DNA of 64,000 nt from Rostratula benghalensis (Eukaryota > Chordata > Aves > Charadriiformes > Rostratulidae), in the NCBI GenBank assembly GCA_013399305.1, contig VXAI01000015.1, positions 4,980,845 to 5,044,844 on the forward strand. Direction: 5' to 3'. Below the pieces are notes generated by a model. The model did no database searches and was not told where the DNA came from. It was given only the letters and a program-made list of their open reading frames with translations. Both the position numbers and the translations under genes were made by a program. This document shows positions 11,452-26,100 of the stretch, one piece after another. The stretch's first letter is position 1. Every line of letters begins with the position of its first letter.

Positions 11452-13367
11452 ATACAGGAGGGATGAAAGAAACTGGGAGATCTTGGGCATGGTTGCATGT
11501 GGGGGAAGTGGGGTTGCTCTTGACAACAGCAGGCTGTTGGGTTCTTATTTGGCTCTACCCCTAGTACTCACCTAAAGTGATCATGTACCTTGTTTCAAGG
11601 CAGTGTCTGATCATGTTAGAATTTCCCACCTTGTCTGTTGTAGCTTCTGTAGCTGGCCTGGATGTAGCTTCTGAGATATTTCAAGACTGCCCTACTTGCA
11701 GGAATTTGTGTAGGAGCTGTTTCCCAGGGATATGATCAACGCTGTTTTTTTCTAAGGCAGAAAGTGTCTACTTAAAGTACAGAAATACTCACTGGATGGA
11801 ACTTCTTTCAGCTTGTGCAGATGTGGCTGAAACTCATCTGCTGCCCAGCACCACAAGGTTTGTAAGCAACCACAATGGCAGACATACAGTGACTATCCAT
11901 GGACTGTTCAGGTGTGTCATTGGCTGGGCATGTGACACTTTAAAGCCAGAATACTTGAGTCATGTAAAGCGCTGAAACCCCAGGCTGGTTCAGAGGTTTT
12001 TTAGTGTTGTGGGCAAAGCGTGTTTCCAGTGTCCCAAGGACAAGAACAAAATAACCTGCAGAGGCAAACTGTCAGATTATTGAGCCCTCCCCGTTCCATT
12101 CTTGCCCACCTCCCATCTGTTCTCCATCTTTTTCCCTGTAGCAAATGCAGCATCTGTCTCTGGAGAGGGATAGAGCAAAGCTGAGAGCCTTGCTAGGGTT
12201 AATTTTCATAACGGGCATCAGCAGGAGATGGGTGCTGCTGCTTACAAATAACTTGCAAATTGTTCAGTCCCACTGCACTTCAGTGGCAACACATTGTTCA
12301 CTGTGCACACTTCTTACACTGGTGAGAGAAGAGGGGGAAGCAGAGGGTAGGCTGGATGTACAGTAAAGGGACACGTTAAAATGCCTGTCTTAGACACAGG
12401 CCTGGCCTTCTGCATCACCATCAGAACGGCATTGAGAAGACTACTGGGAAATAAGTACAGTTCCTCAAATATCCAAAGTTCTACTGACTTATACCAGGAG
12501 CCTGGCTGCAATCATGCAGGCTAAAGCAGTCTGGATGAAGATGTAGATACCAAAAGAATTTAACTGTGTCCTTCACTGAAAGGGACATGAGTGGTATTAG
12601 ACACCCAGTATCGTCAGTGCACACAACTCCTATTGCTGCTCACAACTGTCAGAAGAGGAACTGATTGCGAAATACTGTTCAGTTTGGGGGTTGGTGGAAG
12701 TTTTTTTTTTTATTTGTTTTTCAGGAGGGCGCTGGTTTCATGATTTGGGTTTTTTTAGGTGTTTGATGCAGGACAGTGGTGTCCTCCAGGCTGTTCTATA
12801 CCTTGTTTAACTTCGAATTAGTTGCTCTGTCTGGCATAGAGATGTCTCAGCTATGAATCCTTGCTGCTACATCTATCCTTCTTCCATGAGGAAAAAAACT
12901 GTGTGTTACCCCAGGGGATTCTTTGGTAAGCAGGTTAAGTCAAATTTTCAGTGGCTGTTTAAGGAGCAAAGCTGACCCATGCTTTCTAGCAGATTGCAAC
13001 AGCTCAACGTGGCACTCTGAAACCAAGTCATAAGCTAAACAAATTGGCAGATGTTTCTATCTGCTCCACTGACTGTAGTGGGAGACAATTCCCTTTCTAA
13101 AGAGCTTTTGGTTAGATTACAGGAAGGTAAATACCACTGTGCCTATTCCAGAGTTTTGGGACTAAAGTGCAAAGAAATTGATTTATTTGTCCAAGGGTTT
13201 ACAAAGAAGGTATTTACGCAGTTGGGAATTAAACCTTTTGTCTTTTGCACCTGTCCAGAATGACAACTAAGTGAGCACTTCCCAGTTTGTTTAAACTGGC
13301 AGGGCTGTCAGAAGTTCCCACATCGGAACTCTCTGACATTGTCTGTTATCTAGCATCTCTTCTACTC

Positions 13368-13391
13368 TTTTTTTTTTTTTTTTCTTTTTTT
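13368..13391. repeat. Poly-T tract (T16, C, T7)
   Basis: Homopolymer with one C interruption. No retroposon body is recognised on either side. Confidence 0.9.
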
Positions 13392-14468
13392 CTCCTCTGG
13401 CAAGTCATCCAGTTTTTACCAGACAGGTCAAGAGCCATTCTGAAATTGCCACGTGCCATATTCAGTCAAGGGGCTGGTATTTTCCTTTTTCTTTCCAGAA
13501 TAGCGAGAAGGAGCACATGTGGCACTTTCTCATCCAGACAAATTTACAATTACTTATGTCCACCTTTAAAAAATCAGTTATCCTCATTCATCACACCTCT
13601 CTGAAAGACTACTGCACCTTTGAGCCAGTGGTAGTCTTAAGGAGCCTCCTGTGATGAGAGTGGGGATCAGTAAATTCTGGGCCAACCTCACCTTGGTTCT
13701 TTAATCAACTGCACCAGGAGAGCCCAGAACCACCAACCTGGGAGACAGGTATTTAACATGGGGAAATGGGAAACATTTTCATGCTCTGAGGAATTAGTTT
13801 AACAGGTCTCTGAGGTGCCCTTCAGCCCCTCTTGCTGCCTGCAGCCAAACCACTCTCAAGGTGCTCCAGTCAGCTCACAGCTCACAGCACTTCATCTCAC
13901 TGTCACTACCCAAAATATTTCCACTCTGTCTTAAATAACAGCATGCTGTTTATCTCCTGTTTTGTAACTAGACCCAGGAATTCCTACTGAAAAAAAGGCA
14001 CTCAGATAGGAGTCTGAGCGTTTGGTTTCAAAGCTCGGTAATATTGCTCAAAGGTTTCTGTGCTGCAGTGCAGTTAACAAGTGTGTAACACAGTGATGTT
14101 TGAGTCAGGAATCAATGCTGATCAGTAGCTATTAGATAAAACAACTTATTGAATAAGACACAATGATTTGATAATATCAGTAGACACTACCTCAATAATA
14201 TCAGTAAAAAGACTGGATATGGCCAATTTATGTTGACAGTGGTAGAAGCTTCCACCACCACCTTCTCTTGATCCATCTAAAGACAAGGGAGATAATAATT
14301 TAGCACACTCTCAAGCCAGGATGCTGATAAGTGGCAGCTGTCTGTATTTCTGGTGTCCCAAGAGGACTGGAGCAAAGAGGAAGACCCCAGCCCCTCTTTT
14401 ATACTAATGACTTGCTATATGTGATTCAGGCACAAGATGTCTCTGTGGGCTCTCCAGAAATTCTAGTT

Positions 14469-14484
14469 AAAAAAAAAAAAAAAA
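14469..14484. repeat. Poly-A tract (A16)
   Basis: Sixteen consecutive A. The upstream sequence does not match a recognised element or processed pseudogene. Confidence 0.9.
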
Positions 14485-14902
14485 GACAGATCTGTAACTC
14501 AAGCTGTGTGGGAAGCCTGTCAGCTTGTGTTTGTGGTTTTGTTTGTTTTCTTTAACAAATGTTTCCTGTGTTAAACGGGCTGATACATTATATTTTATAA
14601 CATTCCTGCTGCCCCAGTCCATGGCAAAGGAGAGACATCCATGGAGCGTAGTAAAAAAGCTCCATGTGGTATAGATTGTGGTTGCAGAGAGCTTAAGAGG
14701 AAGTCCTCAGTGTTTAGGTAGTATGGCTGGGTAGTAAAGTTATGCATTCTCCAATTTCTACATTGAGAAAGACACTCAATTTGCCAAAGTGTATAGGACG
14801 TGAGCAAATATGGTGTTTATTGTAGCTGAGTTAATACAACTGAAGAAAACTCAAGGTTTGAAATATCCTAGAGTATGAATGCTTGATTTGGCACCACAGA
14901 AG

Positions 14903-14923
14903 ATTAATTCAGAATTAATTCTG
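14903..14923. repeat. Nested AT-rich palindromes
   Basis: ATTAATTC-A-GAATTAAT is a perfect inverted repeat with a one-base centre. It overlaps the perfect 14-base palindrome CAGAATTAATTCTG at 14910-14923. The units contain TAATT cores of the kind bound by homeodomain proteins; use as a binding site is speculation. Confidence 0.5.
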
Positions 14924-17900
14924 ATATTTAATATTCTTTAGAAATGTATTTGTTTTAAAAAATGAGCAGGACTTCTTTTTAACCTTAAGAAATTGCTACA
15001 AGCATGTTATACCAAAGCATTTAGTAATTTCCAATAAAAGCCTGTAAGAGAGTAACTTGTGAACTAACATTTCACCTCTTCGATCTCAGATAAACATCTT
15101 TGCTTTCTAGGTTTGATGAGACCCCTTTGATCTTCCTGGTTATTAAAACCCACTCACGTTAACAAAAGCTGTGTTCGGCCATGCCCAATGGAGCGAGTCA
15201 TAGTTTCACGCTGGCACAAATTGGCTTGATAAGTCACTGGCTCTCATTTAGGCAAACTGCCACCTCAAAGTCTCCAACCTGCCAAAGCCAGAACACACTT
15301 ATGGATATCAACACCCACAGCTTTTCAACACAAATGGAGGAGGCCTGACAAATCTTGCTGAAGTAATGCCATTACATCATGCACAACAAAAGCCAGTATC
15401 TCTTCCTTAACCCCCTGAGATACAACACTACATACAAATTTCTAGTTGCTTGAAAATCCACCAAAGTTCAAGGAAGTGCATCTTCTTGTGAAGCTTATTC
15501 AGATTGCAAGATGATGGTTTTCAGAGCATAGCATGAAGTTTGTATATAGTAGGCAAACTATAACAATGATTATAATTGCACTGGACTGTGCTGGAAAAAC
15601 AAACTGCCTATGAACAAAACAAGTGATTACTAAAAAATGAACATTTTAAATTCAGTTATCTGTTGCTATCCTGATATTGCTTACTTAGTCTTGCTTTAGA
15701 GGCAATCTATCTCTGTTTTTGTAACCAAGTGTCAGTAAATCTGCAAGCAGTGGTTGGACTTCTACTTGCATTCTGTAACTGGGCAGTTCTCTTTAAAAAT
15801 CACTTTCTCAGGTGGAATCTGTGGAGCCACAATATGATACTGATACAAATTGCTCCCTCTGGGACTGAAGAAAGTAAAATACAGGAAAAATGACCTCATG
15901 GCATTAAATACTTAATTCTTTTCTTTGCTCTGGATTTGACCTAATGCTGTTGAAATGAAGAGATTCTCTCTCATTGACTTATGGATCTCATGCCTCTAGT
16001 CTTGTTTTGAAACCTCCTGTTAATAGTAGGATTGATAACATTTCCACTTGAGGCATTGTGTGGTAGGACTTGATTCCCATCAGCAAAAAGCCTGTGAAGT
16101 AACACAAAAAAACCTAATTTGTTAGGTAAATTGCAATTATATTGTTAGAACTGTATAGGGAGAACAACTTTTTCTGCCCCACCCCCTGAAAAAAGTTGTT
16201 AGTTAGACTTTGGACCTGTAGTTTGAGTAGAGAGGTGAGAAGAAGAGGATACGTTTGTTAAAGAACTAGCCTTAAGTGTTCTCAAGGCATCAGCACCAAA
16301 GCAGACAGAGGAGTGGGAATATCTCCTTTTCCTACTTAGACCAGTTGAAACTAAGTGGGGCAAGGGGCAGAAGCTGTACAAACTAACTGGGGAAATGCGC
16401 TGAAAAACTCCGGGGTTTGGGAGCAGGGAACAGCTAATGTGGTGGAAATACCAGCTGGTGTTTAACCAGAGATTTTTGTCAGTCAGAGGTTCTGGTAATC
16501 AGGGGAAAATGGCCAGCAGTGGCCAACTTTCTCCCTTCTGCAGATGTCCCAGAGGCTTATTACAGCATCTGTTTGGCTCTTGCAGTGTTGTGTAATAGGT
16601 TAGAAACTAATTTACTTGCTTGTAAATTAAGAAATGTGGTGTTTTACTATTAATCAATAGAGTTTAGAGTAATAAACCTCTCCAACATTCACATTCTATT
16701 TCCTGATTTAATGAGACAGAGGAAGTTTCTTACTTGAACTTTCCATAGAAAGAGAAGGCTTTGTGCAGCATTTACCATGTGTTGTTACAGACCCAGTCTT
16801 GAATTTGTGTAAATTTCTGAGGTTTTACAGCAGACACATATTTCCTCTGTGATAGTTTAGAGAGCGTTTGGAATTGAGGATGAACACAGTTATAACCCAC
16901 TGCAGAAATTCAAAAGAGTATGTATGTCATGGGCTTAAGTTGGACCGCATCCAATATTTGGACATTGTAGGCCAAATTGTATGCTTATGTAATTTGGGAA
17001 CATCATGTGTAGGTTGTCTCTGGTCTATGCAAAATACTTTTATACATAAGTAAAACAAGATTTCAGTAATCAGAGTGGTTTTAATCATGGTGGTTACTTA
17101 AACAACTTAGTGGAGAACTTTGTGGATGAAATAGTTTGAAATCTTAGATGAGAGTTCATTTTTTGTTAAGTATGTTTCCCTTTTCAGTTTATGCCCTGGT
17201 GGGTTTCAGGTTAAGCAGATGTACTTCCTTAAACGAATGTGAGTCTGCAAAGTTACATCTAAGAACTTTATAAACTTTATAAGGGCTGTTGAATTGAAAG
17301 TATCTTAGGGACTAAAATGATTGGACACAAAAAATGAGGAGGTTTTTACCACACCTGTATTTAAAGTTTGAGCTGTGAAAGGAAAGTTAATGGATTGTAG
17401 TTGGTCTCCAAAAATTAACCATTGAGTAAACTCTTAGGTTTGGGTGGCTGGTGTGTTTGTGACTATCTGGGAATGCCTGTAACATGCTCATAACATCTGT
17501 GTGCCTTGGAAGGCAGTACCTGAAGAGACCTTACTAACCCTAGTTCCTGCCGTCTCTGGAAACTTTTTATTAAACTGAATGGTAATACACTGCTCATGCC
17601 CCCGTTATAAGTGGCAGCTTAACTGAAAGTGTGCTACAGCTCCGTGCAGCTTCATAGTCTTTTGAAAATCCCACGAGGGTTCTGCAGCACAATTACCTTC
17701 TGCCTTTCTGCAAAGTCTTTATTTTCCTTTATTTTTTAATTCCTGACAATTAATTCTGTGTGGCACTAATAGACAGGACAAGTGTTTTGTCACTCAAAAT
17801 AAATTAGAAGGGAATTGAATACTAGCTATTATGTGTCCTAACATTCTTGTAGATCTCACACAACTGCAATGATGTTTCCTCCTCCAACTTACCCTTGAAG

Positions 17901-18866
17901 TACTTTGTGTTTTGATGGGATAGAGTCAGAAGATGGGAATTAGCTGGGCTCCCAAGGTTCTCTTTTCCAGCCCTTATCTACAACAATTATTATAATGCTT
18001 GTTAAAAATTCAGATTCTTTAGCAAAAGACTTATCAAAACTGTGTCTCAAAAACTATCTGAGAAACGGGCAAGGTGCAAAATTAGATTGACAAGTAAATT
18101 TGATTGAGGCACATGTATTCTTCATCAAATGTCAATACCAGTAAACTAAAAATACGCACACAGGCATAATCAGTCAAGTCATGACTTCAGTCCTTTCACA
18201 AGGAAGCTTACTCACCACCAGGCTTGTGCATTAGCAGAGCTGAAAGCAGATTTTCAATTATTCTGTTAAAACATTATTTGATATACACAGTTCCTTGGTT
18301 GATTGCCAGGTAGAATAATTTATTTATTCAGTGAATTAAACTCCAGAAGTTTAAACCAGGAAACTTATGTTGGCTGTACCTGATTATTGTTCTATTGGTT
18401 GTTGAGGAAAGCCTACCTGGACATTTTGCAATGCAGAAATCCTGGGGCAACGTTTATCGTTTTCTCCTGGCATTCTTCAGGATCAGCTGTATGCTCTTTG
18501 GAAAGTAGGAGTTGTAACATCTAGATCAACATTCTACAATCTGCTAAGAATAATAACTTTCCAAGTGGTCATTAACAAAAATGTCTCTGAAAAGTGAAAA
18601 AGCTGGAGGTAAATGAAGATGACAACTGTCTCACCCCACCACCGCCTTCCCATCTTTTGTCTGTGTGTTGCCCAAGGGCATTTGTGCAGAGGTACAGATT
18701 TTAAAGGACCAATGTGAATGCTGAACTTGTGTCGTTGCAATATTAATTTGCTCTGAATGGCTTTATTACACTGAAGTCAAAGCTGATGCTTATTTCTTTT
18801 TAATAAAAAATTAAACATATTAAATCACAGAATCAAGATATATTTCTGTGTTAGGCAAAACAGAAT

Positions 18867-18882
18867 TCTTTCTTTCTTTCCC
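18867..18882. repeat. (TTTC)n microsatellite, short
   Basis: About four TTCT/TTTC units followed by a C/T-rich tail. Confidence 0.8.
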
Positions 18883-19033
18883 TTCCTCCCATCTCTCTAA
18901 AAAGCACCTGATAAAAACAATAAAACCACAGATTTCTGCTCCAGTTGTTGTTTCTGGAACAGCTGTGTAACGTGTTCTTGTGAAAATTCCAGGCTGCTTT
19001 GTTAAATTTAAGTGTCTAAATTAATTCCTGATT

Positions 19034-19073
19034 AAAATAAAAAAAAACAAAAAACAAAATCCCCAAAAACCCA
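19034..19073. repeat. A/C-rich low-complexity tract
   Basis: A-rich runs interrupted by C (AAAAAAAAACAAAAAACAAAA, then CCCCAAAAACCCAAC). This resembles an old A-tail that has decayed into simple sequence. No element body is identifiable upstream. Confidence 0.7.
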
Positions 19074-20162
19074 ACTTTTCCCTGGTTCATGTGATTGATA
19101 TTTTGCAATTACAGCCCTCTGTAGTATATCTGCTGTCTTCAACCCACTGAATGAGGTTTTTGAAAAAAATTCTCAAGATCCCAGGTTTAAGTCCTGAATC
19201 CAAAGAAAATAGATTTTATAAACATGTATATATCAGCTACTCTAATGAATGTTTAAAAAGGAAAGAATTATCAAAATACCAAAATAAAGTAAAATTTACA
19301 TTATTATAAAATGTCTGAATTGGGCCTATTTTTAACCTTTGTGATGGATACAAGATATATTAGAGAGTTTTACTGATTTCTCTCTGCCCCAGTGCAGCGC
19401 TGGGCTCTTCATAAGCGACACGTCTTGTACTACTACAAGGAGAAGTGGAGCCTGCAGAAGCCATTATGTTGTACAAGGCAGGGATTGGAATGAGTTCTAT
19501 CTGACCCATCCTTTCTAAAGCTGGTCTTGTTAGAAATGAAACAAATTTAAGCCTCTACTCCTTCACCTCTTCTTCTAAATCTCCAAGGAAGTCCAGGTTG
19601 AAAGCAAGACTTTTCTGCTGAAACCTGTGTCAGTCTGAGATTTTATTTAGCACTGTCATTAATGTGCTGTTTGTTTCTGGTGTTCCCAAGTATTCTGGTT
19701 TCATATCTTCCCATAAGAAGGTTTTAGCTCACTGAACCTGATGCTCAGGGAGGACGGATGTTTCTGAAGCCTCAGATGTATCTCTGTGTTACAGATAATC
19801 ATTCAGAGTGAGTTTTTCCACATACAATACAATTTCCACATAATTTCACAATATAGCAAGATGAACCTCATAAAATGTTTTCAAGAGGTTTGGGTATAGG
19901 TGTTTGGGGGTTTTTTGTAGCTGAAGAATGGAGGTAGCCCTGGCTGTATAACAGAACAATTAGCTTATTTCACAGCCATCCTAGTTCTCTCAGTTTACAG
20001 AACTTGCCTCAACAAGATTTTGTTACACAACAGGGTCAGGGATAGAGGAGTACCTTTAAGGCAAAGATGAAACCACATAACACGTAAATGTTTTATTTTC
20101 AATACAATACTTAGGGGAAACTATATTTTAAGTTATAGTTTTGGGTTTGGTTTTTTGTTGGG

Positions 20163-20175
20163 TTTTTTTTTTTTT
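20163..20175. repeat. Poly-T tract preceded by G/T-rich low complexity
   Basis: T13, preceded from 20139 by GTTTTGGGTTTGG-like sequence. On the minus strand it is an A-rich tail with CCAAACCC motifs, the same texture as the tract at 19034-19073 in opposite orientation. Confidence 0.75.
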
Positions 20176-23100
20176 AATTCAAAACCTTGTGCTTCAGTTC
20201 CCAAGGCAACACAAACCAGGAATGATAATTTAGAGCTTCTTCCAAGTACCCTTTCATATGAAAGGAATGAGCAGCTGTAGGTTTCCGATTTGTGGTTTGG
20301 AGACCTGTTAATGAAACCTGTCAATTACAGAGCCCATATTCTAACACAAACCCAATCCTTAAGCTTTTCCATTAATACACACTGCACCATATTTTAAGGC
20401 TCTTTATTACTAGTCATCCTAGGCCCTGCCACACATCACTAATCTCTGCTGCCTGAAAGATGCTGGGAATAGCAAGTGTCTATACATCAGAGTAATTTTA
20501 AGTTTTGCTCTCGTAATGAATGGAAATTGATTCAATCTCTTCTGGGACTTACTCCAAGATTAGACATTAAAGCAGGATTTTTACACATGCACCCTACACA
20601 CACTCCTGCAGTAAGCATAACTTTGGTTAATATTCCTAACAGCTACATTTTCTCCTCGAAAACTAGCTCATTAGCTTGTAAAATATACAGGATTCAGGTG
20701 CTTGATAGCAAATAAAGCCTTTAAAAAATTATGTTTAACCGCTAGGGATTTTAGGAGCCTGACACAAAACAGCTATTTCACATACAGCTTATTTGAGGCA
20801 CTCTCGTGTAAGTTGAGAATCCTGACTCTGGAGTTAAATTTCAAGGTTGTTCCTAGGACGAGATGGGAGGAGAAGGTGCTGCTTGGAGGACCAACATCCT
20901 CTCTTACAAGTCAGAAAAAGCCATGAGCTGTGACTGCCTCTAGACCGAGACATACTTATATCCTCATCAACATAGAGAACTTTCAAGGATTTATTTTTTA
21001 GTTTCTGGTTTCCTTCACTTCTGAAACAAAAAGGAAAAGAAGGATTGGAAAATTTTTAACCCTTTGTTGCTTTAGAAGCTTAACAAATTATTGTCTTTGC
21101 AGTTTAATTTGCTGAGTGTTGAGGAAAGGTGAAAAAACTTAAAAAGCGAGGAAAAAGGAAGCTTGCCTCATGGGATGAGGGTGAAATATAGGTATCATAA
21201 TGAAATATGAATATAGCATCTTCTGAAGGTGTTAAGGGTTAAAGTGAACTAAGAACTAGTTCTATAAACTAGTTATATTGTGGAATCCCTGTACAAAACC
21301 AGGTATTGATTACTATTTCATACTTAAGTTCTCTTTGCTGTTCTGACGAACGTGCTCATAACTCTTTTAGCCCCAATTCATAGCTCAGGCTCTATCCTGT
21401 CTTGTCTTTATGCTGGAGAATTGAGCCATTATGAACTCGGTGAGGTGGTTGTTCCATGTGTACCGTTGCCTTCCATGGTTGCTTTCAGCCCCTTTGGCTT
21501 GAAAGGATCACGGTCTTTTTCTAAATGTGGAAAAGAAACACTTCTGTAAAAGCAGGACCTTTGCAGATGTGAACATACTGGGATGCCCTAGTTTTAGACT
21601 TCAAACTCCTGGTTTTATGCAATGCCTCCTTAACAAACTTCCTCTTGAACTGGTTCTCTCAGCAAGGTAGTGGGACAAGGCGGTGGACTCCAAGAAAGGC
21701 ATGACAAAGATTGTATAAAGACTTAAAAATAAACATTAACATGGTAAATGTGGCACACTCTAAAACCTGGAAATCCCTTGTTCCAAGAGAAGAGCTCATT
21801 GCTAACTGCCTCACAGATGAGCATGAGGGCTTTTGCTGCAGAGCTCTTAGCTACAGCCTGTCTTCTGTTTCTGCAAAGACCACCATTTGCTGCACATCCT
21901 TATTTGCTCAGACTGAACCCGCTGAGCATTTAACTAATTTTTCTAGAAAAATGTTCTTAATGTTATACAGTTGCAGTTTGACCAGTCGTAAGCACAGGTA
22001 TGCCAGTGCTCTGCTCTTAAACTCCAATGCTTCATGCTGAAGCTACAATGACACTGCTGTCCTACCCACTCCAAGCCTCATCTAGACCCTGCTTCCTACG
22101 GTTAAACATCTTTCGGGGTTGCATGTGAAGGGTACCGAAGTGAACTATGCAAAAATTAAGTAAAATAAATGTTTATGAATACTGCACACATTGGCAGTAT
22201 TCTCCATCTCCCATCTCCACTTAGGCAACTGTGACACTCCATCAGTCATTGCTGCAAGGTTTAATCCCAGCAGATCCAAAGAACTTGCTGCATTTCTTTG
22301 CACCTCATTGCTTGCAAGCTCCCTTCATCAAGACTTTTACAGCAAATATCATAGATTAATAAAAAGGTGAAAGAGCTCTGGTCCATTATTTATCCCTGAC
22401 TGATACTTATTAGCAAAAAACAATTTATGCTGGGATTTCTTTATGGGTCTGTGATTGCTGTAGCTGGGGCAAGTGGTAATTAAAAAGCTGCAATGTGTCC
22501 TCTCACCTCAAAACTGGGCTTTAAAATGATGACAAGATAATGAATGGTGAAGTCTAATATCCATATTAATTTCTCAGGGTGTTCACATACGTGGCTGTGT
22601 GTTGTGTAGGTGGCTGGAAAGCTCAAGATATTTGACAGCTAAGACACATTGCTGCTGGCAGAGCCCATCTGTGTGATTAGCCTTGGTTCTGCGATGCAAG
22701 TGTTCGTTTGCACACCAGCCCGAAGCATCAGGCTTGACCGTTCACATAAATCTCAACCAGATTTCCTAATGAGCTGTTGCCACTTGCACATCTAGAGCTA
22801 ATTTTGGTCAAAGAACATGTTGCAGCAGTACGTTAATTTTAAGAGTTGGCAGAGCCCTGTGAGTTAGATATTCTGCAGGTTTTCCATATAGGTAAAGAGC
22901 TGCAACCTCAAGTTGACCAGAGTAAATTGTTAAGGGTACTTGGCCTTTGAAATAAGGAATGTTGGGTCAAGTTCATTAGCTAACCTCCTTTTCCCACTGA
23001 AAGCAAGAGCTGAAAAACTGCTTTGGAAAGATTTTGAAGAGTCAGAATATATTGTATCACCTGGCTTAGGTCTGTCCTGCTTGTGCTGTTTCCCTGGTGG

Positions 23101-26100
23101 AGAACAGAATGTCTTGGGCTCCTGGCAGCCCTGGACTGCCCCGCCACTGCCTAGGAACCCTGCCAGAGGGGTTTAGGCTCTCATCGGAAGTTATAGCCAC
23201 AGCACCTGCATTCTAGCAGAGATGAAGCTGGCTCAGTTAGTGGGAAGGAGATGGAGATTAATTTGCATGTATGTTTTCTGAATTTTGTAGAAAATCACTT
23301 TGTGGACAGGTAGAAGGCATGCTCTGGAACAAGCTTGCTCCTGGTTCTTTAGGTATGTCATGTGTAACTCCTCAAGAAGGAGACCAGCATCAGCAAGAAT
23401 TTCTTCCCAAAAAAGAGATTTAACTCCGTGTCTCCTTCCTGTGCTACTTCGGCATCTTGGGATCAAAGTTAATGACAGGCAAAGAGGGGCCACACAGGTT
23501 TCACTCACCAAGAAAAATGTTAGCCTAAGAAGAGACAGGAATGTTTCTTACCTACAGACTCACTCATAACTAATTGAAAATAATCTAATCCTTTTGATCA
23601 TGCGTTAAGGGAGTTAGTACAGGTTATTAATAAAACTTCTCGCATCTCATTATTTTTCTTATCCTCAATCATGAACCCAAATCTTAATTCTCTCCCCTCT
23701 GTGGATTTTTTTAAACAAATTAAGTAAAGAAAATAGATATTCAGTTGAAATAATTTTGTTTAAAGTCAACATTTTCTTTTATGCAAATAACCCTCTATTG
23801 TGAATTTTTATATTCAAGGCACAGCAGTTAGGATTTTCCAATCAATGCAGATGTTCTTTAAATTGATGAATTCAATGAAATTGACTCTTTACCCTGAACA
23901 CTGTTGATTTCCAGTACTGGTTACCTTACAACACAGAATTTCTGTGCAGCTTGTGTTACTGTTGTGTGTGTTAATAATGCAGTAGTTCTTGCCAGTGGTA
24001 GCACAGTTGAAAAGAGCTTTAGAACATCTGCATCTCTCTTGGAGAGGAGGGGAAACTGCTTGAGTTTTGTAAGTCTACATGCAATCAATTGCACCTGCAA
24101 AGGAACACGTATGACTTAATGATTTTTTTCTGAAAAGCTTGGCCACTGAAATTCAATCCTAATGCTTGAACTGGACAGAATTTATTTTTCATTTCCTTGA
24201 ACAGCTGGTTCACCAGGTTACTATCTATTGAGAGGGAAGAAGTTTCTCTGCTGTATTGCCAACACGACTTTCTGCTATCATTATCCTTGCTTTGCTTTTG
24301 CAATTTTAAGGAGGCTTTTTTATTGGGTTGTATGGCTGGAAGCCACAAAGTTTTTTTCATTGGGAATCAAGCCCCTGGCTGTTATGGGCTTAGGTAAGTG
24401 TACATGCACTACAGCCACCTAGATGTCAAAGATATCTGCAGAGCGATACAGGAATATTTTGCAGATGAGACAAGAGTCTGGTGAATAATTGCAAAGAAAA
24501 TCTGCACATGTGAAAATTTGGAGAGGGTCTGTGAGGGTCACTTTGTCCTACAAATTGGTTTTTAAACTTCAAAAAAAATTTCAGTTGCTTTTCTGCAATC
24601 TCTAATTCTATGACCTAGACTTGCAAAATACTTAATAACTTCTCCTATTCCCTCTGTTTAGAAGCCCATTTTTTAAAAAAATCAAGAAAAGTCAATTCTA
24701 ATGAAAAATGTACTTGTGCAATGACAAGGACTGCTGGTTTATGTTAATTCAACTGATCAGGCCATTAATGTCTCTACCCCTCAATTTGATATAGTTACTT
24801 TATGATGAGACAACATAATTTCTGTGCTCGGAACACATTAGAATTTAATTAGTACTGGCACAGAACAGTAGCACCTTGAGTAAAAGAAATACTAAATTGC
24901 TTCATTTCTGACATAGAAAATCAATGCATTCTCTATTCAAACTTGAATTTTGTTTCATTATGCTTCTAAATAGATTTACAGGAGTCTATTTAGGATTGTA
25001 ATATAGCTAGTGCATTAAAAATTAAAATACAGCCAGGACTGGGTCATTTACCCAGGTATCAAATCAAATGTATCGTCATGATTATGGAGTCTGTTCATCC
25101 ATTAAGTTCATGTACTTCTCACTCTTTTTGGTAGAAGAGATGCTTATAGACTGACACAAAATAGTTCACCACTATCCCCAGCTGCAAAAAGTTTCCTCTT
25201 TTTCTTTTTTGAGTGAAGTGAGAATGAACTGGATCCCCAGCTTGTGAGTTTTAAATGAGGACTGGGAGCCGGAAAGGAGCAACGGTTACCTTCCCACTCA
25301 TTTCCACAAGTCTCAGTTATGGCTGGCTTAAAATTGTTGGTCCCCAACCTGAGCCCTGAACACTGGGGACAAAGCAATGTGTGGTGCTTTCTGGCTGTGC
25401 CCTGTCCAGTCTGGTCCTAACTTACAAAATCCAGGGTTTAATAAGACTTTTTGAGGTTTCAGAAATTAAGTTTAATGAACCCAATTAATCCACAGCCCTA
25501 GCTCACCTCTTTGGCTCCAGCAGGTTGGTCACACCTGCCCAAGTGAGTGATTCAGTCACATTATTCTCTCCCGGAAAATCAAATCTCTTCAGCAGAATGG
25601 AGCCCTCCCCTCTCGCTACATGAATCTCAATTATATCCCAATCTAGCCTGAAGCCAATATATCAACAAAGACAACTCTATTAGGTAGTTGGTGGTGCTTT
25701 AAAACTCACCCATTTTACAAGGTCACTGTCTTTGTTTCCCCTACTGTTTCCAGGAGCCCTGCACACAGCTGGTGTTGTGTAACTGCCTCATCAACAGCCT
25801 GCTTATTATTTTGTATTTTTTGAATGGTTTTTTCAGCCTGGTCTGGTTTCTGGTCTGCTTTCACCTGCAGTTGAAGGGCATTGCTCTTCCATATATTTTA
25901 ATCAAGTTTTGCTGGGTGGACTTCTTTTCCTCTGTTCAGGTATCAAATTGATTCCTGTCCCTGCCCACAGATAAGCTTACAACATTGGAGAGAAATACAT
26001 ATGAATACCAGAAATTTGAATACTCAGGGATACCCTTCCAATCTCTAATGACTTTAGTTTGTTATTTTTAAAAATGTTCATCATTTTTTTTCTCTACTCT

